34,122 nucleotides of DNA from Desulfobacterales bacterium HSG16 (GTDB lineage: Bacteria > Desulfobacterota > Desulfobacteria > Desulfobacterales > HSG16): assembly GCA_030377965.1 (NCBI GenBank), contig JAUCGE010000026.1, forward strand, positions 1 to 34,122. The letters run 5' to 3'. Under the pieces are notes generated by a model, which was not told the origin of the DNA, did no database searches, and saw only the letters and a list, made by a program, of their open reading frames with translations. The position numbers and the translations under genes are program-made. Below, one piece after another: positions 5,518 through 14,057 of this stretch. The stretch's first letter is position 1; each line of letters starts with the position of its first letter.

Positions 5518-8454
5518 TTAATCCCTGACAGCTCTTACCGTACCGCATTTTTCCCTGTCTGCCTGAATTTTTTCCCATGAAGTTTCGCCCTTGCCTGTTA
5601 CAATGACCACTTTTTTGTTCCAGCCGCGTACAATGATTTCTGATGACCAGAACCAGGTTGCAGCCGATTTTGGGAAAAAAGGCCTGATTTTATAGATACC
5701 AGCAAGTTCTGCAGCCGTTGGCAGCCGCCAGTTTTTATTGTTTCCTGTTTTCAATTGTTTGACATACTCGATTGCTTCATAATAATTTATACATCTTCCA
5801 AGATGCCCTGAAGAATCTAACAGCACCCATGTCAGCCTGGTTTTTTTATCTGTTACCGTTCCATCCTGATTATCTACATACCTGCCACTTCTCTCTCTTG
5901 CTAACACGGACTGCATTCTTTTATATTCATTTCGAATTCTTGTGCTTTCTGCTTGAACTCGACGGGTACGATCCTCCGCAATTCGTTTTTGATTCAAAAG
6001 GTTTTCCAGAATTGTATTGGCCTGATCCGCATAGTTTCCTCTTGAATGTTTTCGTATATAGCGCTCCATCCGGCTGATTCTGTTTACAAGGCTGTTTGAT
6101 GTGTTTCTGCTGTAAGCATAGGCTTCGTTCCATTCACGGATCAGTTGTTTTTCATGTGCTATTTTTTCTTCTGTTACTTTTTTTTCTTTCAGTTCGGTGA
6201 GAATGGAATTTGCTTCTTCCTTGTGGCGATTCGGCGCTCTACCAAGATAACTCTCCGTTTTTTTGATTCGTTTTGAAATGCTTATAATGGTGTTTTCAGT
6301 ATATGAGATCAGCTTGGTCCATTCGTTTTCTTCATTTTTGTATTTTTTTTGCTTACGTGCGATTATATCAAGTTCGTTCTTTACCATTTTCTTGACATAA
6401 GAAGGAGCCTCTGGATTTGCCTTGAGATATTCTTCGAAAACGAGTTTTGCGCTATCAAAATTTTGTCCCATTTGTCTGGCTTCTGTCCTCATACTGTCGA
6501 ACTGAGTCTCATAGTATAGACGTTTTTCGTATTTAATTCTGTGTCCGGCAATTTTTTCAGCCTGGCCCGTACCTTTGAATTTTTTAATAAAGGCATCGCA
6601 GAGACCCATGCATTTCTTCCACTTTCTGTTCCTTTCACAGACTGCAAGATCTCGTTTCAATTTTTTGTGATACTGGGACACCATCTTTGAGATCAAAAGC
6701 TTGACATCATCAATGTGCCTGCCTAACGGGAATCTTTCGAAATAAGAATTATAGCCTTTTATTCTTTCGGTATAATTGGCTTTAGAGAATTTTTTCAGGG
6801 AGTCATACTCCCTGTCATCAATTAAAGCCGGAATTTCATCTTCGATCTTTTGTTTCAGTTCTGTCACATGAACGCTATTGGCATGTTCCTTTAAATAACG
6901 TTCGAATATCTTTCCTGCATCCTCGTATTTTTTATTGGCATACAGTTTTTTTGAATAATCAATGATTTCCTTATAGTCTCTTTTTTCTATCTGTTCATTG
7001 ACCGTAGCAAGTTTTTGCTTGAGTTCAGGTGTGTAGTCGCTGTTTTTATAGCGATTTATAAACGTTTCAAGTGCCTTTTGTCTGGATTCAAGTTTTTCAT
7101 TTTGTTCATATTTAGCCAGAGTATCCTGATATGCATTTTTTATTCTGCCTGCCTGTATGGCACTCCCCCAGAAAATCCAGAAAGCGGCTCCTGAAGCGAT
7201 AAACGCAAAGATGATACCTACCAGTACCCAGAAACTGCCGGACTTGGGACTGAGATCAAATTCCCATTTTTCCTTTAAAATAAGTTTTTTGTTTTTGATG
7301 GACAGAAGTTTTTTCTTTTCTTCAATAGTCCATTTTTTATCTTCCGCATACAGATTGATGTAATCAACAGCTTCATCAAGATCGATTCCCAGTTTGATGG
7401 CGGAACGTATAAGAATTTTGAAATATTCATCTTTGATTTTACCGTCTATCCCCGCAACATCAATATCCTTGTCCAGCTTCGAGAAAACAGCCATAGATCG
7501 TGTCATATCATAGGATTTTCGACTGCTTTCGTTTTTAAAGCTGACAATAGCCTGTCCTGCCAGAATTCCGCTGGCAGTGGTGACTGCATCTTTTGAACTG
7601 GTTTTTCTTATGGCAGATTCCTTCTCTTTTGCTATTTCTGCCAACACGTCCAATGGCGCATTTTCAGGGAGATCAAGAAAATCATATAAAGAAGTGGAAC
7701 CTACAATTTTAAGATTTTCATTTATGAGATTCCGAACGATTTCATCCAGTGGTCGGGCTTTTTTTCTTACATACTTGAGAGGTTTTCGGATGGGGCATTC
7801 AATACGTTCAAGAATTTTTGGTTCGGTTATTTCGTAGGTCTTTGCAAGTCTTGTGATAGAATCTGCGCTGATAAACCCTTTTTCAGATCTCATGCCCAGA
7901 TAAAGATCTATTTCACTGAACTTTTCACCTTCTTTTTCCTTTATGCGCTCCTGAATTTTTTCCTTTGAAATAGAAAATTGCTTGGCAAGTTTGGTTATCT
8001 GTTTTGGAGGAATTTTTCCTGTCTTCATAAAGGATGTAATCTGCCGGTCTATCCTTATTATTGTTTCGATTTTTTTAAGACGATTTTTTATAAATGCTTC
8101 ATCTACGCCCTCTATCAAAGATAATTGAGATATCTCTTTTTTAGTTATGGAACCCTTGCTCATTAACAGGCGAATGTGCCGTTCTATACCTTCGTGCTTT
8201 ACTTTCTCATCCTTTTGTACAAGTTTTAATGCAGCCTGCTGTTCTTTTTTTCGGCTTTTCGGGTCAAGCAGGGTTTTTTTAATATCGGGTATCAGCCCGA
8301 TATTATGCTTGGCCCCCAGCCCTTTGGTTGGATGATTGCGTACACGACTCCATTCCGCCTGTTTTTTTTTAATTGCATCCTCTATTATTGCAGGATCTTC
8401 TTCAGGCGGATTGAGTTTAAGTTCAAGAAGCAGGTAGTAGTTTTCCCTATTCAT
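5518..8454 (-). CDS. Membrane-anchored protein with degenerate J-like domains, coiled coils and C-terminal DUF1566
   Basis: This is a 978-residue single-pass membrane protein. Residues 5-70 resemble a J domain (ENYYLLLEL at the start, LLDPKSRK at the end), but the HPD triad is HPT (residues 41-43). Three helical repeats follow (about 91-125, 136-171, 183-219) with the pattern kG-Is-k-I-xx-LA-xx-Is-xx-I-eR. Residues 254-316 look like a second J-like unit without HPD (SLYDFLDLPENAP to SSRKSYD). Residues 407-430 are a transmembrane helix. Beyond it lie TPR-like and coiled-coil helices (about 440-840). The DUF1566 domain (about 860-978) has DGTVTDKKTRLTW, WRLPTAAEL and WFWSSE. The ATG at 8454 has AGAGG 7 bases upstream, so I prefer it to 8472. 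The gene lies 117 bp downstream of the Hsp70 gene on the same strand. A J-like role is inferred. Confidence 0.72.
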   Translation of the reverse strand: MNRENYYLLLELKLNPPEEDPAIIEDAIKKKQAEWSRVRNHPTKGLGAKHNIGLIPDIKKTLLDPKSRKKEQQAALKLVQKDEKVKHEGIERHIRLLMSKGSITKKEISQLSLIEGVDEAFIKNRLKKIETIIRIDRQITSFMKTGKIPPKQITKLAKQFSISKEKIQERIKEKEGEKFSEIDLYLGMRSEKGFISADSITRLAKTYEITEPKILERIECPIRKPLKYVRKKARPLDEIVRNLINENLKIVGSTSLYDFLDLPENAPLDVLAEIAKEKESAIRKTSSKDAVTTASGILAGQAIVSFKNESSRKSYDMTRSMAVFSKLDKDIDVAGIDGKIKDEYFKILIRSAIKLGIDLDEAVDYINLYAEDKKWTIEEKKKLLSIKNKKLILKEKWEFDLSPKSGSFWVLVGIIFAFIASGAAFWIFWGSAIQAGRIKNAYQDTLAKYEQNEKLESRQKALETFINRYKNSDYTPELKQKLATVNEQIEKRDYKEIIDYSKKLYANKKYEDAGKIFERYLKEHANSVHVTELKQKIEDEIPALIDDREYDSLKKFSKANYTERIKGYNSYFERFPLGRHIDDVKLLISKMVSQYHKKLKRDLAVCERNRKWKKCMGLCDAFIKKFKGTGQAEKIAGHRIKYEKRLYYETQFDSMRTEARQMGQNFDSAKLVFEEYLKANPEAPSYVKKMVKNELDIIARKQKKYKNEENEWTKLISYTENTIISISKRIKKTESYLGRAPNRHKEEANSILTELKEKKVTEEKIAHEKQLIREWNEAYAYSRNTSNSLVNRISRMERYIRKHSRGNYADQANTILENLLNQKRIAEDRTRRVQAESTRIRNEYKRMQSVLARERSGRYVDNQDGTVTDKKTRLTWVLLDSSGHLGRCINYYEAIEYVKQLKTGNNKNWRLPTAAELAGIYKIRPFFPKSAATWFWSSEIIVRGWNKKVVIVTGKGETSWEKIQADREKCGTVRAVRD

Positions 8455-8571
8455 GATTAACCTCTGGTTCATCTGAGACGAGCGTTATAATACAGGAGAA
8501 AAACACACGTCCTTTTTGGCACTGTATGCAGTTATTCGGGATTATTGGGGAAATGTTCATATGTTTATTTA

Positions 8572-10251
8572 TCATGATACGTTGAAAGCCTTGCTTCTGT
8601 CTTTAGCTTTTTGAAAATCATTTCCCTGGATCACGGAACGTGTATCGATTGTTACATTGATCTGGCGTTTCGATGCGGTGGGTTCTATAGCACTTATTTC
8701 AAGTCTGCCCTCCTCATTCAGTTTGAACGTTATCTCTATTGGAGTGTCTGCTGCAAGTTTTTCGGGTAGATTCAATACCGCAGTACCAATTTCCACAGCT
8801 TCGGATACTCTTGACACAGAGTCAGTGCTGTCATTTTCCATTATCTGGATAGTGACTGCTTCCTGATTTTTCACAGCCGTCCCAAAAGGTTTGGTTATGA
8901 CATTCGGAACATCCGTATTTTTAAAGATCAGGTTATAAACGATTTCTTCGTCCTGTGCGTTAAAAGCTATGATACCAAAACTTTTACTGGTTACATTTTT
9001 GATTCGAACACGAGTAAGCCTTACATCCGATTTAGAGATGCCGATATCTTCATCTTCCTCGTCTATCAGGGCTTCGACTTCTTCAAGTACATCGTCGAGT
9101 TCCTGATCGCTGAGATCTGGTATATCTTTGAGATCTTTTTTCCCTTTTTTATCAGCAACCCGCTTTTTCAAGCCCTCGTTTAAAGCCAGTTTCATTCCGT
9201 AGATTGCAGCGCCTTTAGCGACCGCTTCATCTGGATCGAATGCTCTGGGCGTGACGGAAAATTCTTCTTTTATCCGTTTTGCCATCATGGGCATTCGTGT
9301 AGCACCACCGACCATAACGATTTCATCAAAATTCCAATAGCCTTTTTTCTTGGCTTCTTCAAGCATTTCATGTGTCAAAGAAATACTTCTTTCCACAAGA
9401 TCTTTTGTCAGTTCCTCGAATTTGGATCGTTCCAGGATTACTTTGACACGTTCACCTCCGTGGGTGATCAAAATCGGTGTTTTATCCCGTTGTGACAAAA
9501 CTTTTTTTGCCTTCTCAGCAGAGAGCAAAAGGTCCTGGCAGGTGTCTGGATCTTCGAGAATATCTTCATCGGTTTTGGTGGCTTTTTGAAATTCCTGTGT
9601 CAGATAGGCTACAATCCTGTCATCCCAGTCTTTGCCTCCGAGGTTATGATCTCCTCCGGTACAGATGACTTCTATAGCGCTTGACTGGATTTCGATCATG
9701 GTAATATCGAAGGTTCCCCCGCCAAGGTCATAGACTAAAACGACTTTTTCCTCATCTGATTCCATAGTGCCGTATGCAATAGCTGCGGCAGTCGGTTCAT
9801 TTATTATCTGACGAACATTAAAGCCTGCTATTTCTCCGGCTCTTCTGGTTGCTTCACGCTCGTTGATACCGAAATAAGCAGGGCATGTGATAACAATGTC
9901 ATCTATCTTACTGTTCAGATAAGTCTCAGCATCCTGAACCACCTTACGAATAATGAAGGCGGAAATCTCTTCAGAACGGAAGGTTTGTGAATTGTATTCA
10001 AATAAGAAATCAGCCTCTCCCATGGATCGTTTGACAAAACTGACCACTTCATGGGGGTATAGCTTGGAGCTTTCCTTTGCCACGTCACCTACTACGATAC
10101 TGTCTCCGTCGAAAAAAACGACAGAAGGAGTTATACGCTGATTTTCCGAGTTGGGAACGATTACAGGCTTACCATAGTCATCCATATAGGCAATTGAGGT
10201 ATATGTTGTACCAAGATCAATTCCGAAAATCCGCATTTTTTGTTCGCTCAT
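8572..10251 (-). CDS. Lidless Hsp70 (DnaK-like) chaperone
   Basis: This 559-residue Hsp70 has a full ATPase domain (about 7-360): phosphate-1 GIDLGTTYTS, Lys74 in the VKR position, NEPTAAAIAYG, phosphate-2 VYDLGGGTFDIT and adenosine VGGATRMP. An acidic insertion (about 380-403) precedes a beta substrate-binding domain (about 415-540, with VTSKSFGI and EEGRLEISA). It then ends, so the helical lid and C-terminal tail of DnaK (638 residues) are missing. The hydrophobic VLLLD linker is replaced by polar sequence. The usual GDTHLGG loop reads GDHNLGG, so the autophosphorylated threonine is absent. The ATG at 10251 lies 4 bp after the PAS-GrpE stop with GGGGAG 7 bases upstream; a longer reading to 10305 overlaps that gene. 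It is an operon-specific Hsp70, probably not the housekeeping DnaK. Confidence 0.9.
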   Translation of the reverse strand: MSEQKMRIFGIDLGTTYTSIAYMDDYGKPVIVPNSENQRITPSVVFFDGDSIVVGDVAKESSKLYPHEVVSFVKRSMGEADFLFEYNSQTFRSEEISAFIIRKVVQDAETYLNSKIDDIVITCPAYFGINEREATRRAGEIAGFNVRQIINEPTAAAIAYGTMESDEEKVVLVYDLGGGTFDITMIEIQSSAIEVICTGGDHNLGGKDWDDRIVAYLTQEFQKATKTDEDILEDPDTCQDLLLSAEKAKKVLSQRDKTPILITHGGERVKVILERSKFEELTKDLVERSISLTHEMLEEAKKKGYWNFDEIVMVGGATRMPMMAKRIKEEFSVTPRAFDPDEAVAKGAAIYGMKLALNEGLKKRVADKKGKKDLKDIPDLSDQELDDVLEEVEALIDEEDEDIGISKSDVRLTRVRIKNVTSKSFGIIAFNAQDEEIVYNLIFKNTDVPNVITKPFGTAVKNQEAVTIQIMENDSTDSVSRVSEAVEIGTAVLNLPEKLAADTPIEITFKLNEEGRLEISAIEPTASKRQINVTIDTRSVIQGNDFQKAKDRSKAFNVS

Positions 10252-10255
10252 TCGC

Positions 10256-11767
10256 TTACTCCCCTTTGGTGTTAACGGAATCAGGCTTGTATATATGGGC
10301 CGCAATTATTTCAGGCCGAATCACATCTCCATCCCACTCGTAACCTGGACGAAGGCTTTCTGCGACAGTCCTGTCCTTTGATTTGTCATTTACGGGTAAT
10401 GTTTTCAGCACACGCTGCCGGGCAGGATCGAACACAGCCCCTTCACATGTAAATGGTTTGACCCCGTGTTTATAAAAAAGATCTTCCAGGTCGGAAGGAA
10501 CGCTCTCTAGAAGGTTCAGCAGTTTTGCCGGATCAATTTTTTTGTTACTTTTGGTATTATAATGTGAAACAAGTTTCCGGATATTGTCGATTACCTGAAT
10601 AGTATCCATGATGATTGCCCGCAAATATTTTTTAAGGAAATCATCCTTATAATTTTGAAGATCATCATGCAACTTGTCTATGATTCGATTTTTATGGGTG
10701 TCATGCTTGAGCTTGTCCTGAAATTCCCGGTTGAGAATATTCATGCCTTCTTTTATAGTCTTCATCTCCTCAACAATATCATCTGTTATACCATCAACAG
10801 GCGATAACTGCAAAAGGGATTCATCATCGTTTTCTTCCCGATTCCGGCTTTCTTCGAGCAGCTTGTCGAATTTATCAAAGACAGACTCTTTATCAGGCAA
10901 TGTTGAAAATCCACCTTCCAGAGCGTAATGTAAATTGTTTACTGTCTGCTGCATCTCATCGATTTTCAAGAGTACAGTAACTGCTTCACCTTCTCTTTCA
11001 GCATGTTCTCTTTCAATTCGTTCTCTTTCAATTCGTTCTCTTTCGATCCGTTCTCTTTCGATCCGCTCTCTTTCGATTCGCTCTCTTTCGATTCGTTCTC
11101 TTTCAACCCGTTCTCTTTCGATCCGCTCTTTTTCGGCATGCTCTCTTTCAGCTCGTTTTCTTTCGGTTCGTTCTTTTTCAGCCACAAGTTTTTTTTGTTC
11201 TTCTGCCAGGAGCTTTCTGCGTTCTTCTGCCAGGAGCTTTTTATGTTCCTCAACCATGAGTCTTTTTTGCTCTTCGGAAAGTTCATGCTTGAGAATATCG
11301 CTGATGACCGACACAAAACCCGTAACTCTTGACCGATTGTCACGCCGGACTTTCCAGTCAACTTCAAGTTCGATCCTGCTGCCATCGTTCCTGATATATG
11401 TACCTGTCCAGGGAAAGGATGACTCTTCACCCTCAGCTACACGGGTAAGATAATTTGTCAATTTATCCCGATCTTCATCAGATGCCAGGATATCCCATAT
11501 CTGGGAGCCCTTGATGTCTTCCGCTGGAGGATATCCGAGCAATTTATATTGAACCGGATTCATATATGTAATGATACCATAAGTGTCGATTTCCTGAATG
11601 CCATAAATGTCTGTTTCCAGGAGGGCCTGGTATCGTTTTTCGGTTTCTTCAAGCGCTTTTTCCGGCCAGGTCTGTTCCTTTTGCAGTTCTTCCATTTCCT
11701 GAAGCCGGCGCCTCAAACTTTCCAGCTCGGCAACGAGCTGACCCTTTGTTTTGTATTTGTCTCTCAT
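10256..11767 (-). CDS. PAS domain / charged helix / GrpE nucleotide exchange factor fusion
   Basis: This 503-residue soluble protein joins three modules. A short coiled coil (about 5-45) leads into a PAS domain (about 45-160: YGIITYMNPVQYKLLGY, then GTYIRNDGSRIELEVDW and GFVSVISDI). Residues 160-258 are a highly charged helix that ends in tandem IERER pentads. Residues about 340-493 match GrpE: a long helix (LHDDLQNYKDDFLKKYLRA) and the beta head (EDLFYKHGVKPF, EGAVFDPARQ, ESLRPGYEWDGDVIRPE). GrpE proteins release ADP from Hsp70, and the very next gene is an Hsp70 only 4 bp away, which supports that function. No histidine kinase or GGDEF output domain is present, so GrpE is the likely output of the PAS sensor. 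The ligand of the PAS domain cannot be read from the sequence. Confidence 0.85.
   Translation of the reverse strand: MRDKYKTKGQLVAELESLRRRLQEMEELQKEQTWPEKALEETEKRYQALLETDIYGIQEIDTYGIITYMNPVQYKLLGYPPAEDIKGSQIWDILASDEDRDKLTNYLTRVAEGEESSFPWTGTYIRNDGSRIELEVDWKVRRDNRSRVTGFVSVISDILKHELSEEQKRLMVEEHKKLLAEERRKLLAEEQKKLVAEKERTERKRAEREHAEKERIERERVERERIERERIERERIERERIERERIERERIEREHAEREGEAVTVLLKIDEMQQTVNNLHYALEGGFSTLPDKESVFDKFDKLLEESRNREENDDESLLQLSPVDGITDDIVEEMKTIKEGMNILNREFQDKLKHDTHKNRIIDKLHDDLQNYKDDFLKKYLRAIIMDTIQVIDNIRKLVSHYNTKSNKKIDPAKLLNLLESVPSDLEDLFYKHGVKPFTCEGAVFDPARQRVLKTLPVNDKSKDRTVAESLRPGYEWDGDVIRPEIIAAHIYKPDSVNTKGE
11012..11125 (-). repeat. 15-bp in-frame tandem repeat encoding IERER pentads
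   Basis: Between the PAS and GrpE domains, a 15-bp unit is repeated about seven to eight times with silent changes at the third positions. On the plus strand it reads ATTCGTTCTCTTTCA with variants such as ATCCG and GCTCT. It encodes the pentad I/V-E-R-E-R. Charged E/R repeats with a five-residue period usually form a rigid single alpha helix. Copy number is likely to vary by slippage without breaking the frame. Confidence 0.85.
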
Positions 11768-12169
11768 TTGCCTGATCAGAGCCTCAGTCCTTTATTCAAG
11801 AGAAAGAATATTCATTTTTGCCGATAGCCATAACTGCATTCCACATTGATTTTTTCAAAAAAATTTTGACAGACTGCACTTATCCCTTATTAAATTAAAT
11901 TCATGTTCCCTGCAACCTGAATGATACTCATTTAACAAAAAAACAAATTTTCAATTTATGACAATAAGCGAAAGACATATAAGTGTCAATGGAAAAGGGC
12001 TTGTGGTTATACCTTAAAATTCAATTGTATACTCCTTGTCTGACCAGCACGTTGGTATGGTATAACCTTTTAAAATAATAATTCATTTCTTGACTATGTC
12101 AGAACATGCGGTTAAGGTCAGAATCTGGTTGTAAGACATTGTCATGATAACTAAAAATTGGAGGAATTT
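11768..12169. promoter_or_regulatory. 402-bp divergent intergenic region with candidate promoter and inverted repeat
   Basis: The gap separates the PAS-GrpE operon (-) from the exported-protein gene (+). On the plus strand, TTGACA (11866-11871) and a weak ATTAAA (11889-11894) are 17 bases apart. GGTTATACC (12005-12013) is repeated inverted as GGTATAACC (12059-12067), a possible operator or an RNA stem with a 45-base spacer. I see no ORF, tRNA or clear heat-shock element for the minus-strand operon. The long leader (over 250 bases if the promoter is right) is unexplained. Confidence 0.35.
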
Positions 12170-13858
12170 ATGAAAAAACAGTTGGTTGCGGCTCTTGTAG
12201 CCGTCATGGTTATAGCAGCGATCTTTACCGGGAACGCTTATTCAGCAGTTATGAAAATGATGCCCGAAGATGCTGATTTTGTCCTCAAAATAGGATCTAT
12301 TGAGAGCCTGTACAAAAATTTCAGTGTGACACCGAATTCCATTTTCGGAAATCCTGTACCTGATCTGGCGCAAATGCAAAAGGAAATGGGATTTAACCCT
12401 TTGTCAATTGATGAACTCAAGGCCAACGGTCTGGACACGAGCAGAGAAGTGAGTCTTCTCATAACAGATTTGATAATTCCAGATCAGGGTAAAACAGACC
12501 CTTCATTTAATGCGGTATTGTTTTTTCCTGTCAGCAACGGCAAAAAAATGGTGGAAACGGTCAAACAGATTTTGACCAAAGATAATTCTGCCATAAAATT
12601 TTCACAGGACGGCAAAATGTCGATTTTTACGGAAACACAGTCGGCAGGCAAGAACTTTGTCGGGTATATGGCTGAAAAAGACAAGTATCTCATGATTGGA
12701 ACAAATCCGGCAGGAGATGCCAAATCGCTTATGGGTAAGCTTTTATCTTCACAAGGAAAACTGACCGGATCGACAGCTTTCAAAAATGTGGCAGGTAAAA
12801 TTGATTCCAGCCAGGATATTTTCGCATATTTGAATATAAAGAAGATTGCGGAAAAAAATCTGACAGCGATTCAGAAGCTTTACAGCCAGTCATATGGAAC
12901 TCAGCCTCTTTCAAGTTCAAAAGGTCTTAAATATTTGAAAGATTGTGAAGGTGCAGGATTTGCTATTGATATGAACAGCAAGGATTTCGCCCTTAATGCA
13001 GTGACAAACATGGTTCACGGCGCACCCTCCCTTGATGCTATGAAGGGCATAACGCTTGATAAAAATATGACGTTAGGTCAGAAAGAAAACCCGGTCACAC
13101 TCTGGTCGATTGCTGTAAATCCTGTCAAATATTTCCAGTTGATCATGGATACAATGGAAGATGATGATGATGCACAATTCAAAAACTGGCAGACGAGCTT
13201 CAAGACGAATTTTGGTATCGATTTTATGGGTGAAATCATCAATAACCTGACAGGTAACGTCAATCTTGGAATATATGACGGAGCAAGCATTAATATGGCA
13301 AATTACAATGCGTTGTTATCCATAGGTGTTAAAAATGATGCCAAGGCCCTGTCTGTAATTGATAAATTAATAGCAACATTGCCACCCCAACAGCAGCAGG
13401 CAATGATAACAAAAGATAAAGTGGGAGGCATTGATGCATACGCAATTATGGCTGGTTTTGTTCAGGTCTATGCTGGTATCAAAAATCATAACCTGATCGT
13501 CTCTGTCGGAAAACCCATGTTTGAAAAAGCTCTCGCTGCCAATGCAGCCAGCGGTTTTCTTTCAGGCATGAAAGACAAAAAACTTGCCAGCAGCTTGAAA
13601 ACAGAATCAAACTCAGCTTATCTGAATGCAGCGGAACTTATGAAAGCCGTGAATAATTTTGCTCCAATGCTGCCACCACCGCCGGAAGGCCAGCCTCCTT
13701 TTGCCCAGAAAATCGGCCAGATCCTGAGCCAGTTTCAATATTTTTATACAGCAAACAGCTTAAAAGGCGATTCTTTTTTTGCAAATATTGATTTAAAGAC
13801 CAATTTCAAAGAACCTTTCTTTATTGGCCTGAAAAAACTCATTGACAGCGCAAAGTGA
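12170..13858 (+). CDS. Exported protein of unknown function, possibly DUF3352-like
   Basis: This 562-residue protein has a clear signal peptide (MKKQLVAALVAVMVIAAIFTGNAYS, cleavage likely before Ala26). It has no other membrane segment, so it is probably periplasmic or surface-associated. The mature start, MMPEDADFVLKIGSIESLYKNF (split here as MMPEDADFVLKIG then SIESLYKNF), and the overall layout of repeated alpha/beta units recall DUF3352-type proteins. That match is from memory and tentative. A proline-rich PPPPEGQPPF segment lies near residue 502. The ATG at 12170 follows GGAGG at about 6 bases, so it is preferred over a TTG at 12158. The gene is monocistronic: a long leader precedes it and a strong terminator follows. 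No catalytic motif is visible. Confidence 0.7.
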   Translation: MKKQLVAALVAVMVIAAIFTGNAYSAVMKMMPEDADFVLKIGSIESLYKNFSVTPNSIFGNPVPDLAQMQKEMGFNPLSIDELKANGLDTSREVSLLITDLIIPDQGKTDPSFNAVLFFPVSNGKKMVETVKQILTKDNSAIKFSQDGKMSIFTETQSAGKNFVGYMAEKDKYLMIGTNPAGDAKSLMGKLLSSQGKLTGSTAFKNVAGKIDSSQDIFAYLNIKKIAEKNLTAIQKLYSQSYGTQPLSSSKGLKYLKDCEGAGFAIDMNSKDFALNAVTNMVHGAPSLDAMKGITLDKNMTLGQKENPVTLWSIAVNPVKYFQLIMDTMEDDDDAQFKNWQTSFKTNFGIDFMGEIINNLTGNVNLGIYDGASINMANYNALLSIGVKNDAKALSVIDKLIATLPPQQQQAMITKDKVGGIDAYAIMAGFVQVYAGIKNHNLIVSVGKPMFEKALAANAASGFLSGMKDKKLASSLKTESNSAYLNAAELMKAVNNFAPMLPPPPEGQPPFAQKIGQILSQFQYFYTANSLKGDSFFANIDLKTNFKEPFFIGLKKLIDSAK

Positions 13859-13967
13859 TATGGGATTTTGAAGTTATGACTTTCTGTTGATTCTGATGGT
13901 GACGAAAAGTCAGATGACATTAAAGTCAGACGGTATTTTAAACCAGACGGTATGAAAAAATGATATG

Positions 13968-14010
13968 CGGCGGCATTGTCGAAGAAAGATCGATAATGCC
14001 GCCGTTTTTT
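13968..14010 (+). terminator. Rho-independent terminator of the exported-protein gene
   Basis: A 14-bp stem pairs CGGCGGCATTGTCG (13968-13981) with CGATAATGCCGCCG (13991-14004), with one G-T pair and a 9-base loop. TTTTTT follows at 14005-14010. It sits 110 bp after the stop codon of the plus-strand gene. AAAAAA at 13955-13960 on the other side could let it also act on transcripts coming from aroC. Confidence 0.88.
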
Positions 14011-14022
14011 ATAATTGCTCCG

Positions 14023-14057
14023 GCAAGGTTGTGGAAGTTATTTCATCCACTGCCCTT
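14023..14057. repeat. 35-bp repeat at the aroC 3' end, inverted copy at 15151-15184
   Basis: The 20-mer GTGGAAGTTATTTCATCCAC (14031-14050) occurs as its exact reverse complement at 15157-15176. The match extends outwards on both sides to about 35 bp (14023-14057 against 15151-15184) with one mismatch and one indel. The two copies face each other and bracket the aroC coding region. A more diverged third copy lies at about 15286-15311 inside the hairpin element upstream of aroC. Confidence 0.85.

Noticed and set aside
11012..11125. Possible CRISPR-like array
   Set aside because: The 15-bp units are directly adjacent with no spacers and are in frame within a gene.
10935..11453. Plus-strand ORFs of 109-172 residues rich in Ser, Arg and Phe over the PAS-GrpE gene
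   Set aside because: They are shadows of the IERER repeat read on the other strand and have no homologous motifs or ribosome-binding site.
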